In this document: positions 35,701 through 43,455 of the stretch, piece by piece
Numbering within the stretch: the stretch's first letter is position 1
How the letters are laid out: each line of letters begins with the position of its first letter
Assembly: GCF_900184965.1 (NCBI RefSeq)
Contig: NZ_FXYA01000215.1
Span: 310,001-374,000 of the forward strand
Length of the DNA stretch: 64,000 nucleotides
Origin: Akkermansia muciniphila
GTDB lineage: Bacteria > Verrucomicrobiota > Verrucomicrobiia > Verrucomicrobiales > Akkermansiaceae
Direction: 5' to 3'
The notes under the pieces: generated by a model
What the model was told of the DNA's origin: nothing
Database searches by the model: none
Seen by the model: the letters and a program-made list of their open reading frames with translations, nothing else
Position numbers and translations under genes: made by a program

Positions 35701-38620
35701 TGTTGGCGGCGGAAAGCCTCAATTGCGTGTCGGAACCGGACAGGTCCGCATGGCCCGTCAGACCGGAAATGATTCCTGTACCGCTGCCCATGTTAATGGA
35801 GTTCAGCTTGCTGCCGTCCAGTCCGCCCAGGTTAACGTTCCCGGTGATGCCGGAGACGGAAACGCTTCCGGCTCCCAGTCCCGCCGTATTGGCGAGCGTC
35901 CCCGCGGAGAGGGATATTTTCCCGGAGACGGCCTGCCCGGCCAGGTCCAGCGTTCCTCCTTCCACCTGATAGGTCCCGGTTCCGGTGTCTGCGGATTTGA
36001 GGGTCAGGTTGTGCGAGGTGCGGATTGTGCCGTTATTAGTGATGTCCAGCGTGGCGTCCTGGTCCCGGTTGAACCGGAGGGAGGAACCTGCGTCCACGGA
36101 CAGGGAGGTGACGGTATTCCCCAGGGATTTGTCCAGCGAGAGATCCGAATTCCCGGTAATTTGTACTTTGTCAAAATTCTGGAGCGTTCCCAGGAAGTTG
36201 GCGGCGTAGTTGTCAAAGATGAGCTTCTTCTCCCCATTCACCGTCCCGGCTCCCTTACCGTCGATGATGCCGGCATATTTGTCGAACTGATGTTCGGTTC
36301 CGGCTCCGGTAGTGGCGGCGATATCTTTCAGGGTGATCGTGGTGCCTCCGTTGATGGTGCCGCTGGTTTTATTGCCTGCGCACAGAAGTGTCCATGTCCA
36401 GTTATCCCCGTCAGCCTTGCCCAGAATGGCGTCCGTGCCCGTGACGGTCAGGCTGGTTCCCCGGGAAATGGTGCCGTCCGTCTTGTTCCCGGCGTAGATT
36501 TCATTCATGAACGTTCCGCCATTGATGAAAAGGGAGGCGGAGCCGGAGATGGTTTTATTTCCCGTGTAAAAGCCGCCGAAAATGCGGTGGGAGAATACGC
36601 CGTCATTGAACACCATGGTGATGTCCCCGTTCACGGCGGAGGCATAGGAGCCCGCCACGGAGGTGCGGTCCGCTTCTCCGGTGGTGAAGGAAGTATCGTA
36701 AACCCCGGTGGATGAGGAGAATTCCAGGTAAATGTCCCCGTGAACGGTTCCGGCGTTCACAACGCCGAATACCGTGGATTTGCCGATGGCCCCCTCCGCC
36801 AGGCGCAGGTGGATGTCACCGTACAGGTCTCCCGTTGTATGGCCGCCTATCCAGCCGTTGGTGCTGCTGGTTCCCGCTCCCAGCGTCACCCACAGGTCCT
36901 GACGGTTACCCGCGCTGCCGTAAGCGCCGTTATTGGCGTAAATGAATTTGGTGCTTCCCGTGCCCGTAATGCTGGCAATGTTGGAATTGGTTGTGTTACG
37001 GACATTATACGTGGCATTGGTTCCGGCAGTGGCTACGGCGGTGGCGGCGGTTCCCGCAGTCCATTCAATCATGCCCGGTTTGAGAGTGGAGGGAGACGCG
37101 CCATTTGCCAGATAAAGAGATTCAGGGCCAGTAATGCCGGTGGTAGAGGGGGCGTAGGAAAGGGAACCGTCCAAAGCCAGATTGGACAGGATGGCGTCCA
37201 GCGTGCCGGAATAGCTGAACGTGAGGCCGGAAGAACTTCCCCCCGCTGCCGTCTGCGCTTCCCCGATGAGAACATCCCCCAGCCAGATGTAATAGCCCGC
37301 GTCCAGGCCGTTGGCGCGGTCTCCCGCCACGTAGGCTACGCGGATGGAGTCCGCATTGGCGGACATGTCTTTGGAATAAAGAATGGTGCTGCCCCATTGG
37401 ATATACGCTTCATTAATGTTCAGCGTTCCGTTTCCCAGGTTCAGGGAGAAATTGTTTGTGGTGTCCCAGCCGCCCGTGGCCCCGTTGCCCAGGCGCAGAG
37501 TGAAATCTACCGTGTAGCCTTTGTCCTGTCCCTGGGCGGCTCCCCAGTTATAGGTCAGGGAGCTGCTGCCGGATTTGTTGAAGTTGACCGTATTATTGGA
37601 GATGGTAACGTTATTAGCGGTGAAGCCGTTGGCCTCCAGCGTCTGCTGGGTGATGGAAGGGCTTTGTCCGAAGTTGACCTCCAGCTCATGGGCGGCTTTC
37701 CTTTCCTGCCCGGCTGACCGCCCGGCATAGCCCATGCCTTTGGCCAGGTTGCCTGCCATCAGGAGGTCGCCTTGGGCATTCGGGTGCAGCCCGTCCGCCG
37801 TGGGATTGTTGAACATGGAGCGAACCCCGTAGAATGGTGTAGAGGAAGCTACATCGATGATGCCAGCGTTGATGTCGATGACCTTGACGCCATTGGCGGC
37901 GTTATTCGCCCCCCATTTTTTCAGGGATTCGTTGTAGGAGGCTACGGCCTGGTGCGTTTCAGCCAGGTTCCCGTTGGAATGTTGCGTCCAGCAGGGAATG
38001 GTCATCACTAAAATGCTTGCTTGGCTGTTGGCGGTACGGATGGAAGAGACGATGGAATCCATGTCGCCCAGCAAAAGGGAGGAAACTCCATCCAGACGAT
38101 AGAGCAGCAAATTATTATCGCCGTCGGAAAGGAGATCGTTGGTCCCGGAGAGCAGGAAAAACGTGTCCGGTTTATCGGCCCCGGTAAAAGTCTGGCCTGC
38201 ATAGGTTCCTCCCTTGGTCTTTTCCGTGCTCAGGCCCAGCCAGTTTTTGATGTTGGACCCGTCAAATCGTCCGTAATTGCTGCCGTTCGCTCTTCCGGCG
38301 ATTTCATAAGTTCTTGCGGAAGCCGCAGAGGAATGGACATTCTGGAAAATCTTACCGCCGTAAGAGGCGCCGGCGGCCACGCCCCCGCTGAAATTGTCGG
38401 TCATGATGCCTTTTTCAGTATAGCTGATGCCGTTGTCCGTGAAAATTTTGTGCATGGCCCAGCGCCAGGAGCCGCTGTTGACGCCATGGGTGATGGAGTC
38501 CCCTATGTACATGACATTGCCGAGGTTTCCGTCTGAAACGGAGGCGGAAGCCACGGTTGTAAACAGGACGCTGCATGCAAGCAAAGCAGACCTTAGAGAG
38601 AGGGGTAATCTTAAACGCAT
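32792..38620 (-). CDS. Autotransporter with N-terminal GDSL/SGNH hydrolase domain
   Basis: A 1942-residue secreted protein. A signal peptide (MRLRLPLSLRSALLACSVLF) is followed by an SGNH hydrolase domain with block I MYIGDSITHG (near residue 40), block III LLSGTNDLLSD (near 157) and the Asp-x-x-His of block V, DGLHPNAQGDLL (near 280). A long beta-helix-like passenger rich in Gly, Thr, Asn and Ser then runs to about residue 1600. The C-terminal ~300 residues form the outer-membrane beta-barrel, with alternating strands such as FVWGAAFSASYGDL and a last strand SIGYRLTF ending in Phe. The family exports its own passenger through the barrel (type V secretion). The SGNH head may deacetylate or de-esterify glycans, but its substrate is unknown. 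Confidence 0.88.
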   Translation of the reverse strand: MRLRLPLSLRSALLACSVLFTTVASASVSDGNLGNVMYIGDSITHGVNSGSWRWAMHKIFTDNGISYTEKGIMTDNFSGGVAAGASYGGKIFQNVHSSAASARTYEIAGRANGSNYGRFDGSNIKNWLGLSTEKTKGGTYAGQTFTGADKPDTFFLLSGTNDLLSDGDNNLLLYRLDGVSSLLLGDMDSIVSSIRTANSQASILVMTIPCWTQHSNGNLAETHQAVASYNESLKKWGANNAANGVKVIDINAGIIDVASSTPFYGVRSMFNNPTADGLHPNAQGDLLMAGNLAKGMGYAGRSAGQERKAAHELEVNFGQSPSITQQTLEANGFTANNVTISNNTVNFNKSGSSSLTYNWGAAQGQDKGYTVDFTLRLGNGATGGWDTTNNFSLNLGNGTLNINEAYIQWGSTILYSKDMSANADSIRVAYVAGDRANGLDAGYYIWLGDVLIGEAQTAAGGSSSGLTFSYSGTLDAILSNLALDGSLSYAPSTTGITGPESLYLANGASPSTLKPGMIEWTAGTAATAVATAGTNATYNVRNTTNSNIASITGTGSTKFIYANNGAYGSAGNRQDLWVTLGAGTSSTNGWIGGHTTGDLYGDIHLRLAEGAIGKSTVFGVVNAGTVHGDIYLEFSSSTGVYDTSFTTGEADRTSVAGSYASAVNGDITMVFNDGVFSHRIFGGFYTGNKTISGSASLFINGGTFMNEIYAGNKTDGTISRGTSLTVTGTDAILGKADGDNWTWTLLCAGNKTSGTINGGTTITLKDIAATTGAGTEHQFDKYAGIIDGKGAGTVNGEKKLIFDNYAANFLGTLQNFDKVQITGNSDLSLDKSLGNTVTSLSVDAGSSLRFNRDQDATLDITNNGTIRTSHNLTLKSADTGTGTYQVEGGTLDLAGQAVSGKISLSAGTLANTAGLGAGSVSVSGITGNVNLGGLDGSKLNSINMGSGTGIISGLTGHADLSGSDTQLRLSAANMDADGTGIIQFNDADNASLTLGNLTLTLTADAVALLAAPGDYSFHVTNAALHADTNHITLSEYNGMAWDITRTEGGQVIISFGQLLDAMVIDKGASKNVTSANTLAATPSVTNNGTLNIDLSAATAPENKTTIIRYLAGTEADAVVNTGTDSDVIITLLNETSADPDKPGNTAYAGSIEGAAQLVKDGEQRLTVDGRVTASALDVQQGELALQNTKESSIISGALNVEQDAALTLNAASLAAGDLAGSGSITLNGGALLSIARDTLSDLTLHASVTGSGTLKLDNCNLILGTDNNLGEDVLLHLGGGSLRLQDGSAIALEGLHQEQENGALHLGADGRLKLASNDGKTYSFKGDITGTGAITHRGEGTQIILSSGNAGVDVSHTRTGGHLVLGDKDLAANGLMTYRDIFIGSNTRDASDLDATADLSLMNNTTANTLSIASNGKLYLGGNPNQRAVQLVLTGNNGGVAAALASGASLDLTVNTETLTNSADNAWAALKAEHGSIRINGTDPSINVNIYGLGAAGDWAILPEFTVNAFYAENGLVTADGETWTEDMVNLTYAGFANLVYDISKKLSDDGKLFQIHFTKQGDSPLKDFASTDNQQGAADSLWAVTSSPENITPDMMEFLNAMGNAQAMGNAEAIWSALSSYAGSGITALHSAQKGALRDQVLHLRNRLSQMGVSPQYIHDDLPGFNAWIEGEGGYRRLDDRTDESGYKLSTWGGTFGFDVTCSDSFVWGAAFSASYGDLDAYMANGDLDSYYGNLFFRIQSGRWAHNIILTCGWNDASLDRTAGIPGAGMYTMHGSTSGSSYGAFYEGTYDLYLNENNTSALQPLVNASVYRSRMDGFTESGGLGMNVDDMDSTFGTVGMGARLRGELSANLTGRASLGELRVQVVQLLGDRDTAAVLAPAGIPGAGFRVNGAREGATGVQVGAGITIPVGYTGSIFADVNADFRSRANSFNGSIGYRLTF

Positions 38621-38678
38621 ATCCCGTGCAGTATGCGAATTAGAAATCCGGTCTCAACTCAAAATATTCAAAATAAGC

Positions 38679-38702
38679 GCATTGAGAATTTCAATGCATT
38701 GA
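38679..38702. promoter_or_regulatory. Operator-like repeat before the autotransporter gene
   Basis: GCATTGA (38679-38685), a 5-base spacer, then the perfect 12-base palindrome TCAATGCATTGA (38691-38702) give three copies of the same 7-mer in alternating orientation. They lie between a TATAAT element and the autotransporter start, just downstream of the expected transcription start. This placement fits a repressor site. Confidence 0.45.
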
Positions 38703-38712
38703 GGTTGAAACT

Positions 38713-38718
38713 ATTATA
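38713..38718 (-). promoter_or_regulatory. Candidate -10 element of the autotransporter gene
   Basis: A perfect TATAAT on the minus strand lies about 95 bases before the start codon in AT-rich DNA. No good -35 is present at 16-18 bases, so an activator or an alternative element may be needed. Confidence 0.3.
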
Positions 38719-38823
38719 TTATGTCTGGTCTTTTCAGAATTTACCTTTCCCGCTGATGTTCGCGAAGTTGCGGATTTAATTTATTTTCTGCTGTAAGTGA
38801 CGGATTTCTAATCCATTATCTAT

Positions 38824-39651
38824 TCAGTTGCAAAGGCACTGATTCATGTCCAGCGCGGGATTGTCCGGAATGGAGTCGTTGACGATAACGGCGGGTACGC
38901 CCGCTACCGTGGTATGGGGAGGGACATTTTCCAGAACAACGGAGCTGGCTGCGATTTTGGCGCAGGCGCCGATGGTGACGCGCCCCAGTATTTTAGCCCC
39001 CGCGCCGATAAGAACTCCGGATTCCACAATGGGATGGCGGTCTCCTTCCTCCTTGCCTGTGCCGCCCAGCGTGACTTCATGCAGGATGGAGACGTTATCC
39101 CGGATGATGGCGGTTTCCCCCACTACGAAACTGGTGGCGTGGTCCAGCAGGATGCCGCAGCCGATGGTAGCCGCCGGATGGATGTCCACCGCAAATACTT
39201 CACTGGCCAGGCTCTGGAACTGAAGGGCCATGATCGTCCGGTCATGTTGCCACAGCCAATGGGAAATGCGGTACGTGGTGATGGCGTGGAACCCCTTGTA
39301 AAAAAGCAGGGGTTCCAGCGGTGTACGGCAGGCGGGATCCCGGTCCACGATGGCGATCAGGTCCTGGGCGATTTGGCTGAGGATGTTCTGGTCTTCCGCC
39401 AGCGCTTCCCGGATAAGGGGCTCAATCAGCTCCCGCGGCATGTCCCGGCGGGAGAGCTTGCGGGCCAGCCGCGCCGAGATGGAAGTGGCCAGGGAATTGC
39501 GGGAAAGGCAGACGTCGTCCAGAATGCCGCGCATGGCGGGTTCTTCCTCAGCCGCCGCGCGGGCGCATTCCTCCACCCATTTCCATACTCCGTTGATGAC
39601 GCATTCGCAGTTGGTGCACTGCCGGAGTTTCAAGCGTTTATGGCTGGTCAT
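38824..39651 (-). CDS. cysE: Serine O-acetyltransferase
   Basis: A 275-residue hexapeptide-repeat acetyltransferase that makes O-acetylserine for cysteine synthesis. The N-terminal helical domain (residues ~30-130) is followed by a left-handed beta-helix with IHPAATIGCGILLDHATSFVVGET (catalytic His), ILHEVTLGGTGKEEGDRHP and GAGAKILGRVTIGACAKIAASSVVL. The N-terminal start MTSHKRLKLRQC and the end MNQCLCN are Cys-containing and unusual. The C-terminal tail of CysE usually binds cysteine synthase. No cysK is adjacent. The ATG at 39651 is preferred over one at 39690. Confidence 0.93.
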   Translation of the reverse strand: MTSHKRLKLRQCTNCECVINGVWKWVEECARAAAEEEPAMRGILDDVCLSRNSLATSISARLARKLSRRDMPRELIEPLIREALAEDQNILSQIAQDLIAIVDRDPACRTPLEPLLFYKGFHAITTYRISHWLWQHDRTIMALQFQSLASEVFAVDIHPAATIGCGILLDHATSFVVGETAIIRDNVSILHEVTLGGTGKEEGDRHPIVESGVLIGAGAKILGRVTIGACAKIAASSVVLENVPPHTTVAGVPAVIVNDSIPDNPALDMNQCLCN

Positions 39652-39762
39652 GGCGGGAAGGGTTAACAGGGCAAAAGAAAGCCTCCCCATAAATACCGGA
39701 ATACAGAGGATTTGAGAACCGGAAATTATGTCCTATGCCCAGCCGGGGATGCACTGCCCCCG

Positions 39763-40227
39763 TCAGCCGAAGATAACGTGCACGATGTCCATGCACCAGG
39801 CATCTACGGACCACGGGCCGGGACCGGTCAGCAGCAGCGCCAGGGCGGAGCCGGCATAGAGCAGGTGGAATTCCACCCCTTCCCCGGTTTTTTTACCGGA
39901 CCAGTTGGCAAAGTAACCGTTTTTAACGTGCTTGGTCATGGCGACGGCCATCATGATGATGACCGCAAGCGCCGCTATCCTGGTGAAGACTCCCAGCACC
40001 AGGCAGATAGGGGCGAAGAATTCCGTCAGCATGGCCACCTTGGCCAGGAAGGGGGGGATGCCCATTTTTTCCGTGAAAGCCTGGTACGTGCCGTCCCAGC
40101 CCGCTCCCCCGAACCAGCCCAGCACTTTCTGGGCTCCGTGCGGCCACAGGATCAGGGCCAGCGTCAGCCGAAGGACCAGCAACCCCCACGCCGCCGCAAT
40201 CATGGTAATGGAATCAATGGTGTCCAT
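39763..40227 (-). CDS. DoxX family membrane protein
   Basis: A 154-residue protein with four membrane helices and the DoxX pattern: AWGLLVLRLTLALILWPHGAQKVLGWFGG at the start, EFFAPICLVLGVFTRIAALAVIIMMAVAM, and FHLLYAGSALALLLTGPG near the end. DoxX-type proteins are inner-membrane proteins linked to quinone or thiosulfate oxidation in some organisms, but most have no known role. It lies between cysE and the alpha/alpha-toroid gene, both on the same strand, with gaps of 110-130 bases. The upstream toroid gene has its own terminator. Confidence 0.85.
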   Translation of the reverse strand: MDTIDSITMIAAAWGLLVLRLTLALILWPHGAQKVLGWFGGAGWDGTYQAFTEKMGIPPFLAKVAMLTEFFAPICLVLGVFTRIAALAVIIMMAVAMTKHVKNGYFANWSGKKTGEGVEFHLLYAGSALALLLTGPGPWSVDAWCMDIVHVIFG

Positions 40228-40290
40228 GGATTTGAAATGGTTGAGGAAAAGACCCTTTTATTCCATGGGACGTTCATTTCCGGGCATGGG

Positions 40291-40329
40291 AAAGGCCGGA
40301 AAAGGAGGTCATTTCCTCCCTCTCCGGCC
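40291..40329 (-). terminator. Terminator-like hairpin after the alpha/alpha-toroid gene
   Basis: On the minus strand GGCCGGAGAGGGAGG pairs with CCTCCTTTTCCGGCC (two mismatches) around a 6-base loop and is followed by TTTCCC. The T-run is short. Confidence 0.6.
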
Positions 40330-40354
40330 CTTGAAGTCGGGATGAAGCGGTCCG

Positions 40355-41533
40355 TTACCGGGGAATGGAATGGTAAAGCTGTTCCAGAGCCAGCACGCAG
40401 TAGGAAGTCACCAGAATGGGATCCGCCTCCCACCAGCGGTTGTTAGTGTTTACCCAGGAGCCGTCGCTTTTCTGGATGGAGATGAGCTTGTTGGCCAGTT
40501 CATCCCGCCAGTCCACCTTGCGGCCGTCTTCCAGCGTCAGGGTGTCTATTCCCATGGCGCTGAGCGTTTTGGACATGGCCTGGTAGTAGTAGTACAGGCC
40601 CTGGACGCCCATGCCGGGGTTTTCATCCAGATTGTAGCTGTTTTCCAGCCATTTGAGGGCCAGTTTGACGCGGGGATCGTTCCTGTCCACATTGGCGTAA
40701 ATGAGGGACTGCATGCCCGCGTACGTCATGCTGCCGTAGGCCTTGGGCGGTTCCGTCTTGTCAAACGCGGCGCTTTTGCTGTCCCTGGCGCTGGAGACGC
40801 CCGGGCGGTACACGAAGCCTCCGAGCTGGGATTTGTCGCTGGAGACCCAGGGTTCCTTGTTGACGGCCGGGTTTTGCTGGCAGCGGTTGATGAATTCCGT
40901 GGCGGCGTTCCAGTCCAGATCCGGCTGTTCCCCGTATTTGCCGTCTTTGGCGAGCTTCTGGGAGTAGTAAATGGCTTCCAGGGCCAGGGAGGTGTTGGAA
41001 AGGTCTGCAATGGGAGGAGCTTTTTTATCCCCGTAGCCGATGCCGCCGTTGTAGGGGTTGTCCGGAGCAAAATGGTTTTGCTGCTTGATGAGGTAGGCGC
41101 GGCCCTTGAGGATGGCGGGGGCGTATTCCTCCTTGTTGGCGGCCAGCAGCGCCATCATGCATACCGCAGTGTTGTAGGAGGACATGCCGCGGTTGAAGAT
41201 GGAGCCGTCCTCTTTCTGGGATTTCAGGATGAAGTCATATCCCTTCCGGATGTATTCCGGAAGGGGCTTGCCCTGGTTGGCGGGGTCGCGCATGTAGGCG
41301 GTGACCGCCAGGGCCGTCAGAGCAGGGTAGGACGGCTGGGCCCAGTAGCCTTCCGGGTTCTGCCTGGTTTTCAGGTATTCGTTCCCTTTTTCAATGGCGC
41401 GCAGGATTTCCTGGCTGATGGAGGCGTATTTGGCGGAGGCCGCTTCTCCGGGCACGGCCGTCAGGGTGGTCTGTCCGAAGGAGGCTGTGCCCAGCGCGGC
41501 GGCCAGCGTTAGTGAAAGTACGGATTTGAACAT
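40355..41533 (-). CDS. Secreted prenyltransferase/squalene-cyclase-repeat (alpha/alpha-toroid) protein
   Basis: A 392-residue exported protein (signal MFKSVLSLTLAAALGTASFG). The rest consists of repeats of the terpene-cyclase toroid type, seen as NEYLKTRQNPEGYWAQPSYP, YDFILKSQKEDGSIFN and KLISIQKSDGSWVNTNNRWW, each with the Q-x-x-x-G-x-W theme. Known members with this fold include squalene cyclases, protein prenyltransferases and complement/alpha-2-macroglobulin domains. The DXDD catalytic motif of cyclases is not evident, so it is probably not a cyclase. Secreted versions of this kind are common in Verrucomicrobiota and Planctomycetota, with unknown function. Confidence 0.75.
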   Translation of the reverse strand: MFKSVLSLTLAAALGTASFGQTTLTAVPGEAASAKYASISQEILRAIEKGNEYLKTRQNPEGYWAQPSYPALTALAVTAYMRDPANQGKPLPEYIRKGYDFILKSQKEDGSIFNRGMSSYNTAVCMMALLAANKEEYAPAILKGRAYLIKQQNHFAPDNPYNGGIGYGDKKAPPIADLSNTSLALEAIYYSQKLAKDGKYGEQPDLDWNAATEFINRCQQNPAVNKEPWVSSDKSQLGGFVYRPGVSSARDSKSAAFDKTEPPKAYGSMTYAGMQSLIYANVDRNDPRVKLALKWLENSYNLDENPGMGVQGLYYYYQAMSKTLSAMGIDTLTLEDGRKVDWRDELANKLISIQKSDGSWVNTNNRWWEADPILVTSYCVLALEQLYHSIPR

Positions 41534-41539
41534 AAAGTG

Positions 41540-42325
41540 TTATTGTCTGGGTTGAACCGGTTTCTGGGAAATGGTGATGGTAACGTTCGTGCCCAGAGGC
41601 AGGTTTTTTTTCGGGTTGACGATCCAGCCCGTGTCGTTGACGCCGTCATGGAAGTCTCCGATGTAGTTGATGGGGGAGGTACGGCTCGCGAAAATGGAGA
41701 TTACTTCCCCGCTCAGGCTGGCCTGGTAGGCGCCTTCGTAAAAGAAGGAGTTGGTGTAAAGCCAGTCGCTGGGATTCAGGCCCTTCCGCGTTTGTGAGTT
41801 TACGACGATGTCGGAAAAATCGCTTTTCTGTTCCCTGCCGTTTTCCGTATAGGTCATGACAATCTGCACGTAGGCGTCTGCGTAGTCCTCCGGCTTGGGT
41901 TCCGTGAAGGGCAGCCATTCAAAATTTTCATCCCTCACCGGGAAAAATTTTTCAAAACGGCGGAATTTGAGCAGCGTCATTCCTAGGCTGATATGCAGGG
42001 GATCCGCTTCCGTCACCAGCAGGGATTCATGCAGCTTGCCGTTGGGCATGCAGCAGACGTATTCCAGAATTCCTTCCTTCATGTTGACCTGGGCCTGAAA
42101 ACTGACGGTGCGCTCCTTGTGGTTGACAATCACATGGCCTATTTTGATGCGGTGCTCATCCAGGGGTTCGAATTTGGGAACCGTTTTGCCGTCCGGAAGA
42201 GGGACTTCCCGCGGGGCTTCCTCCGCAGCGGGAGCATTGGGATTTTCCTCCGGGCCGGAGATGTCCTGTGCGCAGGAAAAGCCCCAGGTGCAGGCAAGCA
42301 GGGCGATGGTAAATTTCAGGAACAT
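41540..42325 (-). CDS. Exported protein of unknown function, possible lipoprotein
   Basis: A 261-residue protein with signal MFLKFTIALLACTWGFSCAQ. The Cys within GFSCAQD may be a lipobox or simply lie near a signal peptidase I cut. The mature part begins Glu/Pro/Ala-rich, then contains IKIGHVIVNHKERTVSFQAQVNMKEGILEYVCCMPNGKLHESLL. That segment resembles secreted proteins from related bacteria whose conserved core is a sandwich with VNMKEG.LEY, known only as hypothetical. It ends 6 bases before the toroid gene begins, so the two are cotranscribed and may act together. The ATG at 42325 puts the signal at the N-terminus, unlike an ATG at 42379. Confidence 0.7.
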   Translation of the reverse strand: MFLKFTIALLACTWGFSCAQDISGPEENPNAPAAEEAPREVPLPDGKTVPKFEPLDEHRIKIGHVIVNHKERTVSFQAQVNMKEGILEYVCCMPNGKLHESLLVTEADPLHISLGMTLLKFRRFEKFFPVRDENFEWLPFTEPKPEDYADAYVQIVMTYTENGREQKSDFSDIVVNSQTRKGLNPSDWLYTNSFFYEGAYQASLSGEVISIFASRTSPINYIGDFHDGVNDTGWIVNPKKNLPLGTNVTITISQKPVQPRQ

Positions 42326-42368
42326 GTTTATGGAATTAAGATTGTGGAAACGGAAGCTTCCGTTCAAT

Positions 42369-42416
42369 GAAAAAGGCATCCGTGACTGATTTGTTACTTT
42401 TGAATCACGGATGCCT
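42369..42416 (-). terminator. Intrinsic terminator of kdsD
   Basis: On the minus strand AGGCATCCGTGA pairs perfectly with TCACGGATGCCT around a 19-base loop and is followed by five T residues. It ends the kdsD transcript and separates it from the exported-protein pair. Confidence 0.8.
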
Positions 42417-42439
42417 GAAAGGAATGGGAAAGGGAGGGC

Positions 42440-43411
42440 TTAAACCAGTTTCAGCCTGGCAAGGTCCTGGAGGTCAATGATGCCCACGGGAGTCATTTCC
42501 GCATTGAGCACTACCAGGTCGTCAATGCGGCGGTTGCTCACGGCCTTCGCCGCTTCAGCGGCCAGGTCTTCTTCCATGACGTAAATGGGATTGCGGGTCA
42601 TGAATCCGCTGACGGGCTGTTCTCCAATGAGGGGATTGGCCCCGTATGCCCGGACAAAGTCTCCGTGGGTGAAGATGCCGGCCAGTTTGCGGTCCGCCGT
42701 CAGCAGGACGCAGGCGCCGGCGTGGGCCGTGGTCATCGCTTTCAGGCAGTCGTTCACGGAGGCGGTTTCCGGAAGCATGGCCATTTCTTCCCCGCGGCGC
42801 ATGATGTCGCTCACCCGGGTGAGCAGGGCGCGTCCCAGCGAGCCGCCGGGGTGGCGTTTGGCGAAGTCCCGCGCGGTGAAGTGGCGCGCTTCCACCAGAG
42901 CCATGGCGAGGGCGTCTCCCATGACGAGCATGGCCGTGGTGCTGGAAGTGGGGGCCAGGTTCAGCGGGCAAGCTTCCCGGGAAACGCCCGTGTCCAGCAC
43001 GATGTCCGAGTATTTGGCCAGGGAGGAGGCCGTGTTGCCCGTCATGGAAATGATGGGCAGTTCAAAACGTTTGATAAAGGGGAGCAGGGCCAGCAGCTCC
43101 GAGGTTTCTCCGGAGAAAGACATGGCAATGCAGACATCCCCGTCCTGGACGATGCCCAGATCCCCGTGCAGGGCGTTCAGGGAATCCAGCAAAACGGTGG
43201 GCGTTCCCGTGGAGTTCAGGGTAGCGACGATTTTGGCCCCGATGTTGCCGGATTTGCCTACGCCTACAATGACGATCTTGTTGCCGCGGTCCAGCGCCTG
43301 GGACATGAGGTCCACAGCCTTGTTGAAATTGTCGTCCAGCCGGGACAGGACGCCGCGCAGCTCTTCAATCTCCATTTCAAAAACGGATTTGGCGCGTGTT
43401 AAATGATTCAT
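42440..43411 (-). CDS. kdsD: D-arabinose 5-phosphate isomerase (KpsF/GutQ/KdsD family)
   Basis: A 323-residue isomerase that converts ribulose 5-phosphate to arabinose 5-phosphate, the first step towards Kdo of lipopolysaccharide. A SIS domain (IVIVGVGKSGNIGAKIVATLNSTGTP, ALHGDLGIVQDGDVCIAMSFSGET, KRHPGGSLGRALL) is followed by two CBS domains (from about residue 205, e.g. SVNDCLKAMTTAHAGACVLL). The architecture is that of full-length KdsD. Related kds genes are not in the window. The next gene upstream, a ThiF-like E1, ends 44 bases before its start. Confidence 0.93.
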   Translation of the reverse strand: MNHLTRAKSVFEMEIEELRGVLSRLDDNFNKAVDLMSQALDRGNKIVIVGVGKSGNIGAKIVATLNSTGTPTVLLDSLNALHGDLGIVQDGDVCIAMSFSGETSELLALLPFIKRFELPIISMTGNTASSLAKYSDIVLDTGVSREACPLNLAPTSSTTAMLVMGDALAMALVEARHFTARDFAKRHPGGSLGRALLTRVSDIMRRGEEMAMLPETASVNDCLKAMTTAHAGACVLLTADRKLAGIFTHGDFVRAYGANPLIGEQPVSGFMTRNPIYVMEEDLAAEAAKAVSNRRIDDLVVLNAEMTPVGIIDLQDLARLKLV

Positions 43412-43455
43412 ACCTGTTGGAAATGATGCCAGATGCCGCCGTCGCCGTCAATTTT

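Noticed and set aside
32792-38620. Repetitive passenger of the autotransporter as a DNA repeat array
   Set aside because: The repetition is at protein level (Gly/Thr/Asn-rich strands). I saw no long exact DNA repeats.
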